Positions 33,775 to 42,739 are shown, numbered from the stretch's first letter. The stretch is DNA of 64,000 nt from an uncultured Eubacteriales bacterium (GCA_934444645.1 CAKSCV010000012.1:12089-76088); one strand, 5' to 3'. A program made the numbers and translations. The notes: generated from the letters alone by a model not told the origin.

Positions 33775-36700
33775 TTATACTCCTATCTCTTTATCAATTT
33801 GTTTGAGCTCCTGTTCATAAAAATGAATCTGACTGCGAAGTTCCTGTCTTTTCTCTTCGTCCGAGAGTTCGTGCAAAACGCTTTTCAAGCGTTCTTTCTC
33901 CCGGTCAAACTCCTCCTGCATGTTTTTTTCATAGTTATCAAGCGAATCGATAAAATGGTCGATTCGCACAAGATCGCCTGTTTCCGTACCGCCGAGATCA
34001 AGCGCGTATTTCCCTTGGCGGCAAAGCCATAGCCACGGCTTTTCGCGCGTCATGTTTGCCGGAAGGACAAGCGAAAAACCGCGGTATTGGGTGACAGTGC
34101 TCTCGGTTGTCTGCAAAATATGATCGGCAAGCGCCGTATGCAGCTGTGTTCGAACCGTTTTACGGGTTTCGGGGGGTTCACATACCGGACTTCCTTTAAC
34201 AAATGCCGTATCGCTTTTGCAGTTTTTCAAGCACTGTTCCAAATTTTTGATTTTAGCCGGTAAAGCAAGCGATTCCTGCTCCAATTTCAGGCGGTTATCC
34301 AAATAACTTTGCAATAGCAGACGGCATCGCATAAGTGTATTAGCTGTTTCTACACGTTCTTTTAAGAGAGGGTTTCCCACGGCAAGCGCCTTGACCTCGG
34401 CATAATTTAACACCGTTCCTTCAATGTCGGAGGCGTTTCTTTCAGACACCAGTCCCGAAAGAAGCTGTGTGATAAAATTCTGTTTGGTTTCCAACAGCTG
34501 CCAGGAATATGCGTCCCTCTCGCTGCGTCATGTCAGCCGGGCGCCAAGGAACATCCAAATGATGCAGGGCAATCAGCCGGTCTTGCACGTTTACACCAAG
34601 TCCCAACTTGAAAGTTGACCCGATCAATATCCGCACATCTCCGTTTCGAACCGCTTCAAACAGCTTTTCGCGTTTTTGTTCCGTGGTTGCCTCATGGACA
34701 AAAGCGATTTGCTTTTCGGGAACGCCGCATAACACAAGCCGATCTTTTAATTCCGTATACAGATTAAAGCCGGCCTTTGGGATGGACGTGTCGCAGAAAA
34801 CCAACTGGGTGCTTTGTTCGGAAAGGGTTTTATAAAAAATCTCCGCTGCGTTTTCCGCGCATTTTGCCACTTTGGACTCCGGTGAAAACGAAGCCGCTCG
34901 GTCAACAAGCCGCATATCAAGAGCCGCTTTTCGTCCGTCCGTCGTAATTTTAAGAAGATTGTCTTGCTGCGGCAAAACAAGTCCTTGTCGAACGTCATCG
35001 GCTCTGTGGGAAATATCCTGCAAAAAGACTGAGAATTCGCTGCTTTTAGGAATTGTAACATCGATATAACCGTCGTGATGCGGGATTCCGTCAGCGTCGT
35101 TTACTTCATGAAAATCCGCGATTGAGGAGAACATTGCGACAAATTCCGGTAAATTGTGAAATTCCGAAAAGCGTTCACGCAGACGAAACGTGCTTGTATC
35201 GACATCAATTTCGAACTCACTCACGCGTTCCGCAAACATATTCACCCATGCGTCAAAGCTCTGCAAACCGGCTAAGGCAAGCTCGCCGCTTTGCAAATAC
35301 AGCTGCATGATATAGGCGTCCGTTAACGAATTGGTAAAAGGCGTTCCGGTGGCAAATACCACGCCTTTGCCTTCATTCTGCCGTTGAATCATGTGAACCT
35401 TGTCCATCATGTCCCGGCATTTTTGCGAACCGGCGGCATTAATTCCGCTAATCGCCGAAAACTTGGTTTCAATCGGTACATTTTTGAAATTATGTGCTTC
35501 ATCCACAAACAGGCGCGTGATGCCGAGCTTATCAAAGCAAACGGAAGCTTCTTGTTCTTCTTTTCGCAAACAGGCAAGAAGCTCGCCGATTGAATCTTCA
35601 AGCACTTTATGCTGGCGTTTCAATGTAGAAGTGGCTGAATTTCTCTCCCGAAGCAATTCAATCATCTGTATTTCGGTTTCGGTCAAGGCTTCGATCTGAT
35701 ATTCGGTGGATAACGGGATCTTTTCAAAGCAGCTGTACGGAATCAAAATTGACGTAAAACCGCCGTCACGGATATCGTGTAAGACTTTATCGCGCTTATC
35801 CGGCGTAAAATTCTTCGGCTCAACGCAAAGGAGGTTGGCTTGCGGATACATTTTCCGGTATACACGTTCCCACCAACCGAGAATATTGTTGGGAACGACA
35901 TACATATTCTTTTGGGAAAGTCCCATGCGCAAAAGCTCTTCTCCGGCGGCAATCATGGTATACGTTTTTCCGGAACCGACGTTGTGCGCAAGGAGCGTAT
36001 TGGGCGAAAATAAAATCCGTGCGACAGCGTCTTTCTGATAGGGATACAGCTTGATTTCCGGAGATAAATTCGGAAATTTCAAAAAAGAGCCGTCATAGTG
36101 CCGTCGGCTTACATAACCGTAATTGTTTTCAAATATTTCGGTTAACCGTGTTTGACGATCCTTGTCGTTCCATACCCAAGAACGAAACGCATTTATCATT
36201 TTTTTGCTGTTTTTCTTGTGCGGCAAGCGTTTCTTTTTGATTTATGACCCTTTTTCCGCAAGGAGTACCAAGATATTCGGTCGTTTTTACCGTTACGATC
36301 TGCCCGTTCAGCGTTTTTTCCAGAATATGTAAAGCTCCCATATAAGCGGTTCCATAGATCTTACTCACTTGCAGACTGTGTCGATAGCGGTTTTTGTGAG
36401 GAATATCCCAAGAACCGGTCAATTCATCATGAACTGTCTGATAGATTCCGGGCGTTTGAAAAGCACCGTTTCGATTACGCGGATAGCCGGGCGGACAGCC
36501 GAACAGATGAAAAATAAAATCGTCGATGATAGCCGGCGGTATCCACGGAGAACCGAGCGTAATAAAAATATCTCCGGAAGCTGCCGGACAAGGAAGAACC
36601 GCATCGATCGCCTTTATATTTTCGGCAAAATAATCGTTGTACTTGGTATTTGCCCACAAAGCGTACTGTCGCTTTTGGTACAGGTTGCCCGATAAGTATT

Positions 36701-37178
36701 CCTCTGCGGTTTCCCATCCTTTATAAAAGCATTCGTTCCATGTCAGAGGATTTTGATAAACAGACCCTTTTAATGCCCCGATAACGCTTTTGCAGTCATG
36801 ACCGCTTATTTCCGAAATATATTCAATATCTACCTTGCCGAGTGTGACAAGACTTCGAATCAGACCGTCGGAAATACTTTCTGCGTGAACACCGGCTGCC
36901 CGTTCATCGGCACAAAAAGCGTTTTCCCAATCGGTCGGCAGATCCATGCAAGTCACCTTGCGAACATGCTCGGCTTGCTTTTCGGATTCCTTTTTTTGCC
37001 GCTCTTGTTTTTCTTCTTCCAAAATTCGGACTTTGTCCCGTGCTTTTGTCAGCTTTTCGATCATAGCGGCAAGTTCTTCGACGGTGCAACCTGCATCCGC
37101 GTCGGCAATGTGATCCAATGCTTCCATCAGCATAGAGATTTTTTCCTGTTCCGCTGCCGTTCGATTCCCGTCCGCCAT
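33775..37178 (-). pseudogene. SNF2-type DEAD/DEAH helicase gene, broken by two lesions
   Basis: Three pieces in different frames form one gene of the large SNF2-like helicase family common on integrative elements. Piece 1 (37178 to about 36205): IRSLVTLGKVDIEYISEISG, NPLTWNECFYKGWETAEEYL, RVINQKETLAAQEKQQK. Piece 2 (about 36205 to 34515): LLAHNVGSGKTYTMIAAG (Walker A), LFVDEAHNFKNVPIETKF (DEAH), VFATGTPFTNSLTDAYIM, WRPADMTQREGRI. Piece 3 (about 34515 to 33775): YSWQLLETKQNFITQLLSG, ASDIEGTVLNYAEVKALAVG. The first break is a frameshift at an A7 run; the second is a frameshift that also removes about 20 residues between GRI and YSWQLL. ATG 37178 has AAAGGAG nine bases upstream. An active full-length enzyme is unlikely. 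Confidence 0.85.
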
Positions 37179-37199
37179 TGTTTCACTCTCCTTTTGCCA

Positions 37200-37243
37200 G
37201 CAGAAACAGTATACAAAAAGGAATGCACCAAAAGTGGTGCGTG
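37200..37243. promoter_or_regulatory. Element shared with the WYL gene (copy B), promoter region of helicase operon
   Basis: Contains GCAGAAACAGTATACAAAA and the dyad GCACC-aaaagt-GGTGC, matching copy A at 27526-27570. On the - strand it includes TATACT (37213-37208), a likely -10 of the helicase-MoxR-VWA operon, with no good -35. This places the dyad in the -35 region. Confidence 0.5.
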
Positions 37244-37287
37244 AGTGCCGCGTGGAAAAGAGACATGATGCTGATTGCTGTCGGTCG

Positions 37288-37371
37288 AAACAAACAACCG
37301 CATATCCTAAGTCAATCTGTGTGTGCTTCGATTAGCAGAATCAATCTTAGGATATGCGGTTGTTCGTGTTT
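37288..37371. repeat. Inverted repeat between the helicase operon and agrD
   Basis: A 19-bp perfect inverted repeat, AACAACCGCATATCCTAAG (37293-37311) and its complement (37346-37364), with partly matching flanks and a 34-base loop. It lies about 15 bases after the agrD stop on the - strand, so it may end the agrBD transcript, though no long T run follows. Confidence 0.6.
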
Positions 37372-37385
37372 AGAAAAGCAATAGA

Positions 37386-37526
37386 TTACTTTTCTTCGTT
37401 GACAAGATTCAGTAAAATTTCAGGTTCTTCCATCTGATACATACCATTGTTGGATGCAAGGCCAACAGAATTGATGGCAGCATCATAAGCAGTATCTACC
37501 AAAAGATTGCTCAACCAATCAAACAT
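37386..37526 (-). CDS. AgrD-like autoinducer pre-peptide (46 residues, no cysteine)
   Basis: Reads MFDWLSNLLVDTAYDAAINS, then VGLASNNGMYQM and the acidic tail EEPEILLNLVNEEK. This is the AgrD plan: amphipathic leader, core peptide, then an acidic recognition tail like EVEVPKEL in Staphylococcus. It overlaps the end of agrB by 8 bases and has AGGAGG upstream. Unlike classical AgrD, the core has no Cys; Ser25 is the only hydroxyl-type candidate (a Ser lactone is known in S. intermedius), and it is not five residues from the expected cut after Met32. The mature signal cannot be predicted. Confidence 0.65.
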   Translation of the reverse strand: MFDWLSNLLVDTAYDAAINSVGLASNNGMYQMEEPEILLNLVNEEK

Positions 37527-38106
37527 TGCTTTTCCCTCCTTCCTTTTTTATCATACCTAAAGCCATAAAAATAACAACGGCTAAAATGGTTGTCATGATT
37601 GTAATGCCTTGTGTAATGTTTAAATAAATCAAAAACACAGAGAGGATTGCCCAGATTATCGTTACAAGAATGGCATTATACTTATTCTTCTTGATTTGTT
37701 TGGAATTCAGTTTTTTATTGGGATGCTTTACCGGAGAAAATACTGCTACAAAAAGCAACAGAACGATATTGATGAAAACACTTGTAAGCGGCAATATCGT
37801 TATGGAAGATAAGAAATCCGCAAAAAGCAGCAGCAACAAAAAGGTAATGATCATGGAAAGTCGGCACAGCCAAAAAGTTTTTGCATGGAATCCGCCCGAG
37901 AATCGCCGTATGCTGCAAAGAACGACCAGATAAACCAGCCCGTCAAGCACTCTGTTTAATAGGACGCTTAACAGCATAATGATCGAAAAATTTATGATAT
38001 CCGATAAAATCAGTTTGAAGCCGTAATGATAGATTTCCATTTTTTCGTACGGTATCAGCTTCTTTGAAACAAAATAATTTGTAAGTGCCGTTGACAGATT
38101 ATCCAT
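37519..38106 (-). CDS. AgrB-family accessory gene regulator protease
   Basis: Membrane cysteine endopeptidase that trims AgrD and forms the cyclic peptide. About 195 residues with five or six membrane segments. The catalytic pair is visible in RRFSGGFHAKTFWLCRL: His and Cys seven residues apart, as H77 and C84 in S. aureus. ATG 38106 (MDNLSTALTNYF) fits family length; a GTG at 38121 is alternative, and AAGGAG lies between them at imperfect distance. It is the first gene of the agrBD unit, downstream of a tandem-repeat operator site. Confidence 0.88.
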   Translation of the reverse strand: MDNLSTALTNYFVSKKLIPYEKMEIYHYGFKLILSDIINFSIIMLLSVLLNRVLDGLVYLVVLCSIRRFSGGFHAKTFWLCRLSMIITFLLLLLFADFLSSITILPLTSVFINIVLLLFVAVFSPVKHPNKKLNSKQIKKNKYNAILVTIIWAILSVFLIYLNITQGITIMTTILAVVIFMALGMIKKEGGKSNV

Positions 38107-38168
38107 AACTATACAAATCACTCCTTATTAAATATTTTACATCAAAAAATGACGATCGTCTCACTTTT

Positions 38169-38207
38169 GGCATAATTTACACAAATAGCGGCACAATTTA
38201 CACAATT
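38169..38207. promoter_or_regulatory. Tandem repeat site (copy 3) upstream of agrB
   Basis: TACACAAAT (38178-38186) and TACACAATT (38199-38207), 21 bp apart, 72 bases before agrB. Bases 38169-38204 form the left arm of a 36-bp inverted repeat with 38376-38411 (one mismatch). Downstream on the - strand is a possible -10 TAAAAT. Confidence 0.65.
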
Positions 38208-38372
38208 TCGATTTGTCCTTGTGATTTCAGATGAAAAAATTGATGAATCTTCCGGCAGCCGCAAAACCTCTCCGCTTTATGATTGATGAAAAATGATGAA
38301 AAAGTCCACACAGCTCATGTTACAATCAAGCTGTTTAGGCATTCAACATATTTTCTTTCAATGCCGCTGACG

Positions 38373-38411
38373 GGGTGTGTAAATTGTGCCGCTATTTGTG
38401 TAAAATATGCC
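38373..38411. promoter_or_regulatory. Tandem repeat site (copy 4), inverted relative to copy 3
   Basis: ATTTGTGTA (38394-38402) and the degenerate GGGTGTGTA (38373-38381), 21 bp apart on the + strand. The 36 bases 38376-38411 match the complement of 38169-38204 at 35 positions. The orientation points to the + strand genes that follow, as expected for a divergent Agr-type control region. The 170 bases between the two arms contain no gene. Confidence 0.65.
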
Positions 38412-38503
38412 ATCCTCTTCCATAACACATATTTTTATGGTATATTGAATATGAGCGAAATCGTATTATTTCAACCAACGCAGCAGTAAAAGTCGCTTCA
38501 TTC

Positions 38504-38532
38504 TTGACAGTCAATGACCACCATGCTATAAT
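38504..38532 (+). promoter_or_regulatory. Consensus sigma-A promoter for the accessory genes
   Basis: TTGACA (38504-38509), 17 bases, TATAAT (38527-38532), a perfect match, about 114 bases before the first accessory gene. It lies 93 bases downstream of the copy-4 site. Confidence 0.85.
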
Positions 38533-38646
38533 ATTACCGGAAAACACTATATTTTTTGAATAATATGTTTTCTTTGCTTGATAAACAGAAAATTTTGGAT
38601 TATTTCCGCAAAAAAGCATTGAAGCCATAATGAAGGGAGAGGCTGT

Positions 38647-39090
38647 ATGGTTCACAAAAAACAATTGCCGAAACTTTTTGGTGTAGTCGTTATTATATCT
38701 CTATTGTTCTTTGTATTTCTAAAATTATGCTTATTATGGCAGCCATGCTACAGTAACAATCGCAGCTTTGATAAAAGCACGAACTATGCAATTAAAAGAG
38801 TCGTTTTAGAGGCTATGAAAGATAGCCATTCTGACATTTTCGCAGTAAATCAACAGGATATTTACACATCTGCGTATTTGGCAGAATACGCACAAGACGC
38901 AAGGGAGCAGACACCACGAAGCCCTTTTGTGATAATCGATTCTTCCTTTATGAAATCACTGAAACGAATTTCAGAGGATGAATATGCAATTGAAGTGCAG
39001 TTAAAATGGCCGGATGATTGGAAGTATGATATAGAAATTCAAAATATCAACGAAACATTCTATATATCGCAGATCGAAATTGATCCTTGA
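38647..39090 (+). CDS. Membrane-anchored small protein, 147 residues
   Basis: One N-terminal membrane segment (about residues 11-31, FGVVVIISLLFFVFLKLCLL) and an external domain of about 115 residues ending YISQIEIDP. No family recognised; the outer part has the alternating pattern of a small cystatin- or NTF2-like beta domain, only as a guess. GGGAGAGG precedes ATG 38647. It is first in the + strand gene run between the agrBD and kinase/regulator pairs. Confidence 0.65.
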   Translation: MVHKKQLPKLFGVVVIISLLFFVFLKLCLLWQPCYSNNRSFDKSTNYAIKRVVLEAMKDSHSDIFAVNQQDIYTSAYLAEYAQDAREQTPRSPFVIIDSSFMKSLKRISEDEYAIEVQLKWPDDWKYDIEIQNINETFYISQIEIDP

Positions 39091-39141
39091 AGGCAAAATT
39101 ACTCAACACCACCCGAAAAACAGAACGGAGGTACATTCGAA

Positions 39142-39456
39142 ATGGAAATGGACTCTATGTTGAAAGCGATCGATCAGTATCCCAATGGAACAGACATTAT
39201 TGTAGAACCGGTAACCGGCGATACGATTATCGGACATATCGATACAATATATGAATCAGACAACGATTTGCCGGAAGAAGATCCGGGATATGAAGAATAC
39301 TATTCTTGCGTTATTCAGGTGTCTGCCGCGTGCAAAGATACGCATGGACGATTTCTTATGCCCGGAGATTTAACGGAAATATGCAAAAACGACCCGATTT
39401 CACGTATTACATTAAAGGACGGAACCGTGATTTGGCAAGCCGGAGAAAAGCTGTAA
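39142..39456 (+). CDS. Hypothetical protein, 104 residues
   Basis: Acidic soluble protein starting MEMDSMLKAIDQYPNGTDII, with GDTIIGHIDTIYESDNDLPE and ending TVIWQAGEKL. The middle resembles a small beta-barrel in which a ligand or partner could sit, but no family is recognised. GGAGG lies ten bases before ATG 39142. Fifty-one bases separate it from the preceding gene. Confidence 0.6.
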   Translation: MEMDSMLKAIDQYPNGTDIIVEPVTGDTIIGHIDTIYESDNDLPEEDPGYEEYYSCVIQVSAACKDTHGRFLMPGDLTEICKNDPISRITLKDGTVIWQAGEKL

Positions 39457-39487
39457 AGATATCAATTTATGTGGGAGGATGAGGAAT

Positions 39488-40090
39488 ATGAAATTCAAAA
39501 AAGCAGCATTAGCTCTTTGTTTACTGATGTTCGGAACCGCTTCCTTATTGTTATCCTGCGGAAATTCTCAAGTGAATTACGATTTTTCAAGCTATGATGA
39601 ATTTGGAAAGTTAGAACACTATACCCTGCAGGATGATGAAGCTTTTGCCGAGTTTGTTGCCGCGCCGTCGTTAGAATATCTGAAAAAGAATTCGGAATGG
39701 AAAAAAGAACTGTCCTTGCGCGCCGATATTAATATGATTGCCGTGGATTGTTATCATAACGATAAATGGATTAAAGAGAAATTTGTAGTTCCGGATAAAG
39801 AGTACCAAAACGGACCGTTCTTTTTCGATTATAACGAATTATCGGCACTGATGACGGAAAGCGGACTGCAAGATTTTCTGAAAACACACCATGTGAAAAG
39901 CGGGCAGATTTATTCGGTTAAAATGATAAGTTTTTCGAAATACGGGCTGCCTATCCTTTTCTGGGTGAAAACCGAAAAGAATAGCTTTTACATCGTTAAG
40001 GACTATAATGAAAGGTATATGGATAATTTTGAAGGAGAAAGGATGATTTATACGACTTACACCAATCAAAAGGTCATGAAAGCTTTTTGA
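39488..40090 (+). CDS. Putative lipoprotein, 200 residues
   Basis: Begins MKFKKAALALCLLMFGTASL and has a lipobox LLLSCG, so it is probably exported and lipid-anchored at Cys 24. The mature part has no recognised family. Start 39488 is chosen over ATG 39479, since GGAGG directly abuts 39479 but is nine bases from 39488. A hairpin repeat follows 50 bases after the stop. Confidence 0.7.
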   Translation: MKFKKAALALCLLMFGTASLLLSCGNSQVNYDFSSYDEFGKLEHYTLQDDEAFAEFVAAPSLEYLKKNSEWKKELSLRADINMIAVDCYHNDKWIKEKFVVPDKEYQNGPFFFDYNELSALMTESGLQDFLKTHHVKSGQIYSVKMISFSKYGLPILFWVKTEKNSFYIVKDYNERYMDNFEGERMIYTTYTNQKVMKAF

Positions 40091-40140
40091 TTTTACAAAT
40101 TCAAATTTGAAAAAGCGTATTTTTCTGTATGTACCAAAAC

Positions 40141-40173
40141 AGGGTTCATCTGTCTTATAAGCAGGTGAACCCT
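40141..40173. repeat. Hairpin repeat, copy 1
   Basis: AGGGTTCATCTG pairs with CAGGTGAACCCT (one G-T pair), loop of nine, then GCCACAAAAA. A nearly identical 43-base unit is at 41411-41453, and a fragment (AGGGTTCATCTT) at 43107-43118. Each lies between accessory genes. No T run follows on the + strand, so it is not a standard + strand terminator. Confidence 0.7.
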
Positions 40174-40207
40174 GCCACAAAAAATACCTCAAAATGAAAG
40201 GAGCTTT

Positions 40208-40627
40208 ATGGACTACATATATTTTCGGATTACCGGAGAACATCTGGATTTGCCTTCAATGATAGAAAATATCGGTATCAAACCGGAAAAACTCTATCAT
40301 AAGGGCGAACGGTATCGAACAAGACCGATTGGTGCTATTCCTGCGGAAGAAAAGGAATATGATTTCGACGGTTTTATATCTATGATTGAGTGCGATTTCA
40401 AAGACACGGAAAAACAATTGGAACGCTTAATCGAACAATTATACCAAAAGAAAGAGTTTCTTCGGAACCTGTCCGAACAAGCAGAATCCATGACCGTATG
40501 GGTAAATCTGTATCCGGAAACCTATCAACAGAATTTGCATATTTCTCCCAAAAGCATGGGTATGTTAGCTTATATGCACATTTCCTTGGATATTACAAGT
40601 ATGAATTTAACCGCACTTACCGATTGA
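40208..40627 (+). CDS. DUF4279 domain protein
   Basis: A 139-residue soluble protein starting MDYIYFRITGEHLDLPSMIE, with GERYRTRPIGAIPAEEKEYD, QLERLIEQLYQKKEFL and VWVNLYPETYQQNLHISP. This matches the DUF4279 plan; these proteins are often found among polymorphic-toxin immunity genes, but their function is not established. GAAAGGAG precedes ATG 40208. It stands directly after hairpin repeat copy 1. Confidence 0.7.
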   Translation: MDYIYFRITGEHLDLPSMIENIGIKPEKLYHKGERYRTRPIGAIPAEEKEYDFDGFISMIECDFKDTEKQLERLIEQLYQKKEFLRNLSEQAESMTVWVNLYPETYQQNLHISPKSMGMLAYMHISLDITSMNLTALTD

Positions 40628-40650
40628 CAAAACGAACAGGAGGTTGAATC

Positions 40651-41400
40651 ATGAAATCACTATCTACACTACTGAAACGCCTGTTTGTGGCAATGTTGGC
40701 ACTTGCTGCACTTGCGGAACTGGTAGTTATTATTCAATTAACTACCAAAAAGCCAGAGACTGTTCTTCCGGATAAAGAAGAAACAAGAGAAAACAAGGAA
40801 ATCGATGAAATCACTTTGCCGGATGATGAAACATCTCTGCCGAATGATGAAACGGTTCAAAGTTGTGAAGAAAAATATTATTGGTTTCAAAACGAGCGGT
40901 ACTCCGAGAAGCTCTATCACGGGACATGGAAGATTACTGACTTGATTCCTCCGGAAAAACTTCCCTCTATGTATTGGCGAATGTTAGAGGATGGTACAGA
41001 AGTAACTCTTAATGGTGTTAGAAAAATGGAAGGAAAAGTGTTTACCGTTAGCGAAAAAGGAATCGAATATGATGGTGTGTTCCATCCTTACGCCTTAAAA
41101 CCGATTACCTTTGTTGCCCCTCTATCGCAAGTACCCTGTCTGCCATACAGCGGTTTGTATGAACGGTCTTCTCTGAATTTTCCAGGCAGCTATCTTACCT
41201 ATGTTGCATTTTATTTGCCGGAAAATACTGATATAAGGCGCGAAGATTATGTACGGGACACAAATCCGGATAATCCGTACGAGAGGTATGTCAATATAAG
41301 TGATTGCCATGCATTTTTCATTATTGATGCGAATTCCATGTACATGGAAGAAGATGGTGGGCTGATGTATTTGGTAGAACGCTGCGAAGAAGAACAATAA
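40651..41400 (+). CDS. Membrane-anchored secreted protein, 249 residues
   Basis: One N-terminal membrane segment (about residues 10-30, LFVAMLALAALAELVVIIQL) followed by an acidic spacer with a near-repeat (LPDDETSLPNDETVQ) and an extracellular domain of about 180 residues with no recognised family. AGGAGG precedes ATG 40651. It lies 23 bases after the DUF4279 gene, and hairpin repeat copy 2 follows its stop by 11 bases, so these two genes are bracketed by the repeats. Confidence 0.65.
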   Translation: MKSLSTLLKRLFVAMLALAALAELVVIIQLTTKKPETVLPDKEETRENKEIDEITLPDDETSLPNDETVQSCEEKYYWFQNERYSEKLYHGTWKITDLIPPEKLPSMYWRMLEDGTEVTLNGVRKMEGKVFTVSEKGIEYDGVFHPYALKPITFVAPLSQVPCLPYSGLYERSSLNFPGSYLTYVAFYLPENTDIRREDYVRDTNPDNPYERYVNISDCHAFFIIDANSMYMEEDGGLMYLVERCEEEQ

Positions 41401-41410
41401 CTGACGCCAA

Positions 41411-41453
41411 AGGGTTCATCTGTCTTACAAGCAGGTGAACCCTGCCACAAAAA
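41411..41453. repeat. Hairpin repeat, copy 2
   Basis: AGGGTTCATCTG (41411-41422) with CAGGTGAACCCT (41432-41443), then GCCACAAAAA; it differs from copy 1 at one loop base (TTACAAG for TTATAAG). Confidence 0.7.
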
Positions 41454-41499
41454 CATTTCCGGCTCACCCTCTGTTTTCATTGTGGAGGAAAAAAAGTAA

Positions 41500-42036
41500 A
41501 TGAAAATGGGTTCTTTATACACCGACATGGATTCCGAAAAACTCAAGGAAGTTTTCGAAAAAAACGTGTCGATACAGCCGCATTCAAAACACCCGCAGTT
41601 AAAGCTATTCCTATTATCTTCCGGTTCTCAATATGAAAGGTACTTTGGAAACTTCGGAACAGACGGCTTTTGGATCAGCTACGCTTTTCCCAACCAAATT
41701 ATAAACAGCACGTTGAAAATTATGGAGGGAAAAATCCGTTCTTGCGAGAAAGGCATAAAGATCGACTTGTCTTACAAAATTCCCTTTTTCCAAAAAGCAC
41801 TGTTAGCAGGTTGGCTGCTGCTTGGGTACTTGTTCGTGGCGACCGATGTTGTTCGGCACGTACACAAGCATTTGCTTGAACTCCTGTTGCTTCTTGGGTT
41901 GCTATTCGCCGCTACATACGGTACCTTTCTGGCGGCTATGTGTTTTGCTGACCGTTTTTTGTGTAATGGAAAAAGCAAGAGGGAAAAACTTTTACGGTAT
42001 ATCACAGAGTTGCTGCAAAACAATCCGACGCCTTAA
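41500..42036 (+). CDS. Hypothetical membrane protein, 178 residues
   Basis: A soluble N-terminal part of about 95 residues (MKMGSLYTDMDSEKLKEVFE; YFGNFGTDGFWISYAF) followed by two membrane helices (about 98-115 and 126-148, leucine-rich) and a short basic tail. No family recognised. GGAGG precedes the start at a rather long 11 bases. Confidence 0.6.
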   Translation: MKMGSLYTDMDSEKLKEVFEKNVSIQPHSKHPQLKLFLLSSGSQYERYFGNFGTDGFWISYAFPNQIINSTLKIMEGKIRSCEKGIKIDLSYKIPFFQKALLAGWLLLGYLFVATDVVRHVHKHLLELLLLLGLLFAATYGTFLAAMCFADRFLCNGKSKREKLLRYITELLQNNPTP

Positions 42037-42199
42037 CTTCAAAAAATGCGACAGTATATCCAGCTGACCGTAACACGCCCTTATAAAGATTACCATCCAT
42101 TGTGCAAACAGGCCTGAGTTAGCCTCAACCCATTTTCCCTTGCAGCCATTCTCCGCTCATGTCTATTTGCTCACAGAACTTACAGAAAGGAATAACGGT

Positions 42200-42739
42200 A
42201 TGAGATTATTAACGTATGTTATGCGAAGCATCCTGATTTTGTTTTTTGTATGTCTTTTAGGGTTTCTGATTCCCATTAAGTTCTGCCGGATGACTTATCC
42301 GTCGTCAAATACGAAAAAAGACTTTGTTGTCGTTCGTTTGGATGACACCAAAAACTGGTGGATTTTCTTAGGAGATAAAAACAGAAGGTTGGATTGGGAT
42401 ACCGCGCCGGATTATCCCGTTACCATTGAAGGCTTGCAAATCGAAGATATTGTTTGTTCCGATCTGTATGTTGCCTATGAACCCACCTATTTTATCTTAT
42501 GGGGCGATTGTGAAGTGCGGGAAACGCTTGACACAGAATATATGGTATATATGAGAGAGTATATAATGCATTGTACGGATTGGGATATTTTAGGCGAGCT
42601 TAGCAGCCGAAATTCGCTTCGTCAGAAATTTTGCCGTCGATATATGACGATCTATGATTTCAAATGGGTCGATGATCTGCGCGATTTCATTGACAACGGA
42701 GGCATTTTGGGGATGATCTATAACGGAGGAGAAAAATGA
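42200..42739 (+). CDS. Membrane-anchored protein, 179 residues
   Basis: N-terminal membrane segment (about residues 9-26, SILILFFVCLLGFLIPIKF) and an external domain with DFVVVRLDDTKNWWIFLG. No family recognised. ATG 42200 is preferred over an in-frame ATG at 42140 because GAAAGG lies just before it and the membrane segment then sits at the start. It overlaps the next gene by 4 bases (ATGA), so the two are coupled. Confidence 0.62.
   Translation: MRLLTYVMRSILILFFVCLLGFLIPIKFCRMTYPSSNTKKDFVVVRLDDTKNWWIFLGDKNRRLDWDTAPDYPVTIEGLQIEDIVCSDLYVAYEPTYFILWGDCEVRETLDTEYMVYMREYIMHCTDWDILGELSSRNSLRQKFCRRYMTIYDFKWVDDLRDFIDNGGILGMIYNGGEK

Noticed and set aside
36129..37178. Separate 349-residue hypothetical gene
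   Set aside because: Its sequence continues in the next frame as the helicase; it is the 5' part of one broken gene.
38392..38664. 90-codon - strand ORF in the agrB upstream region
   Set aside because: Lies over two promoters and the operator-like repeat, with no ribosome binding site.
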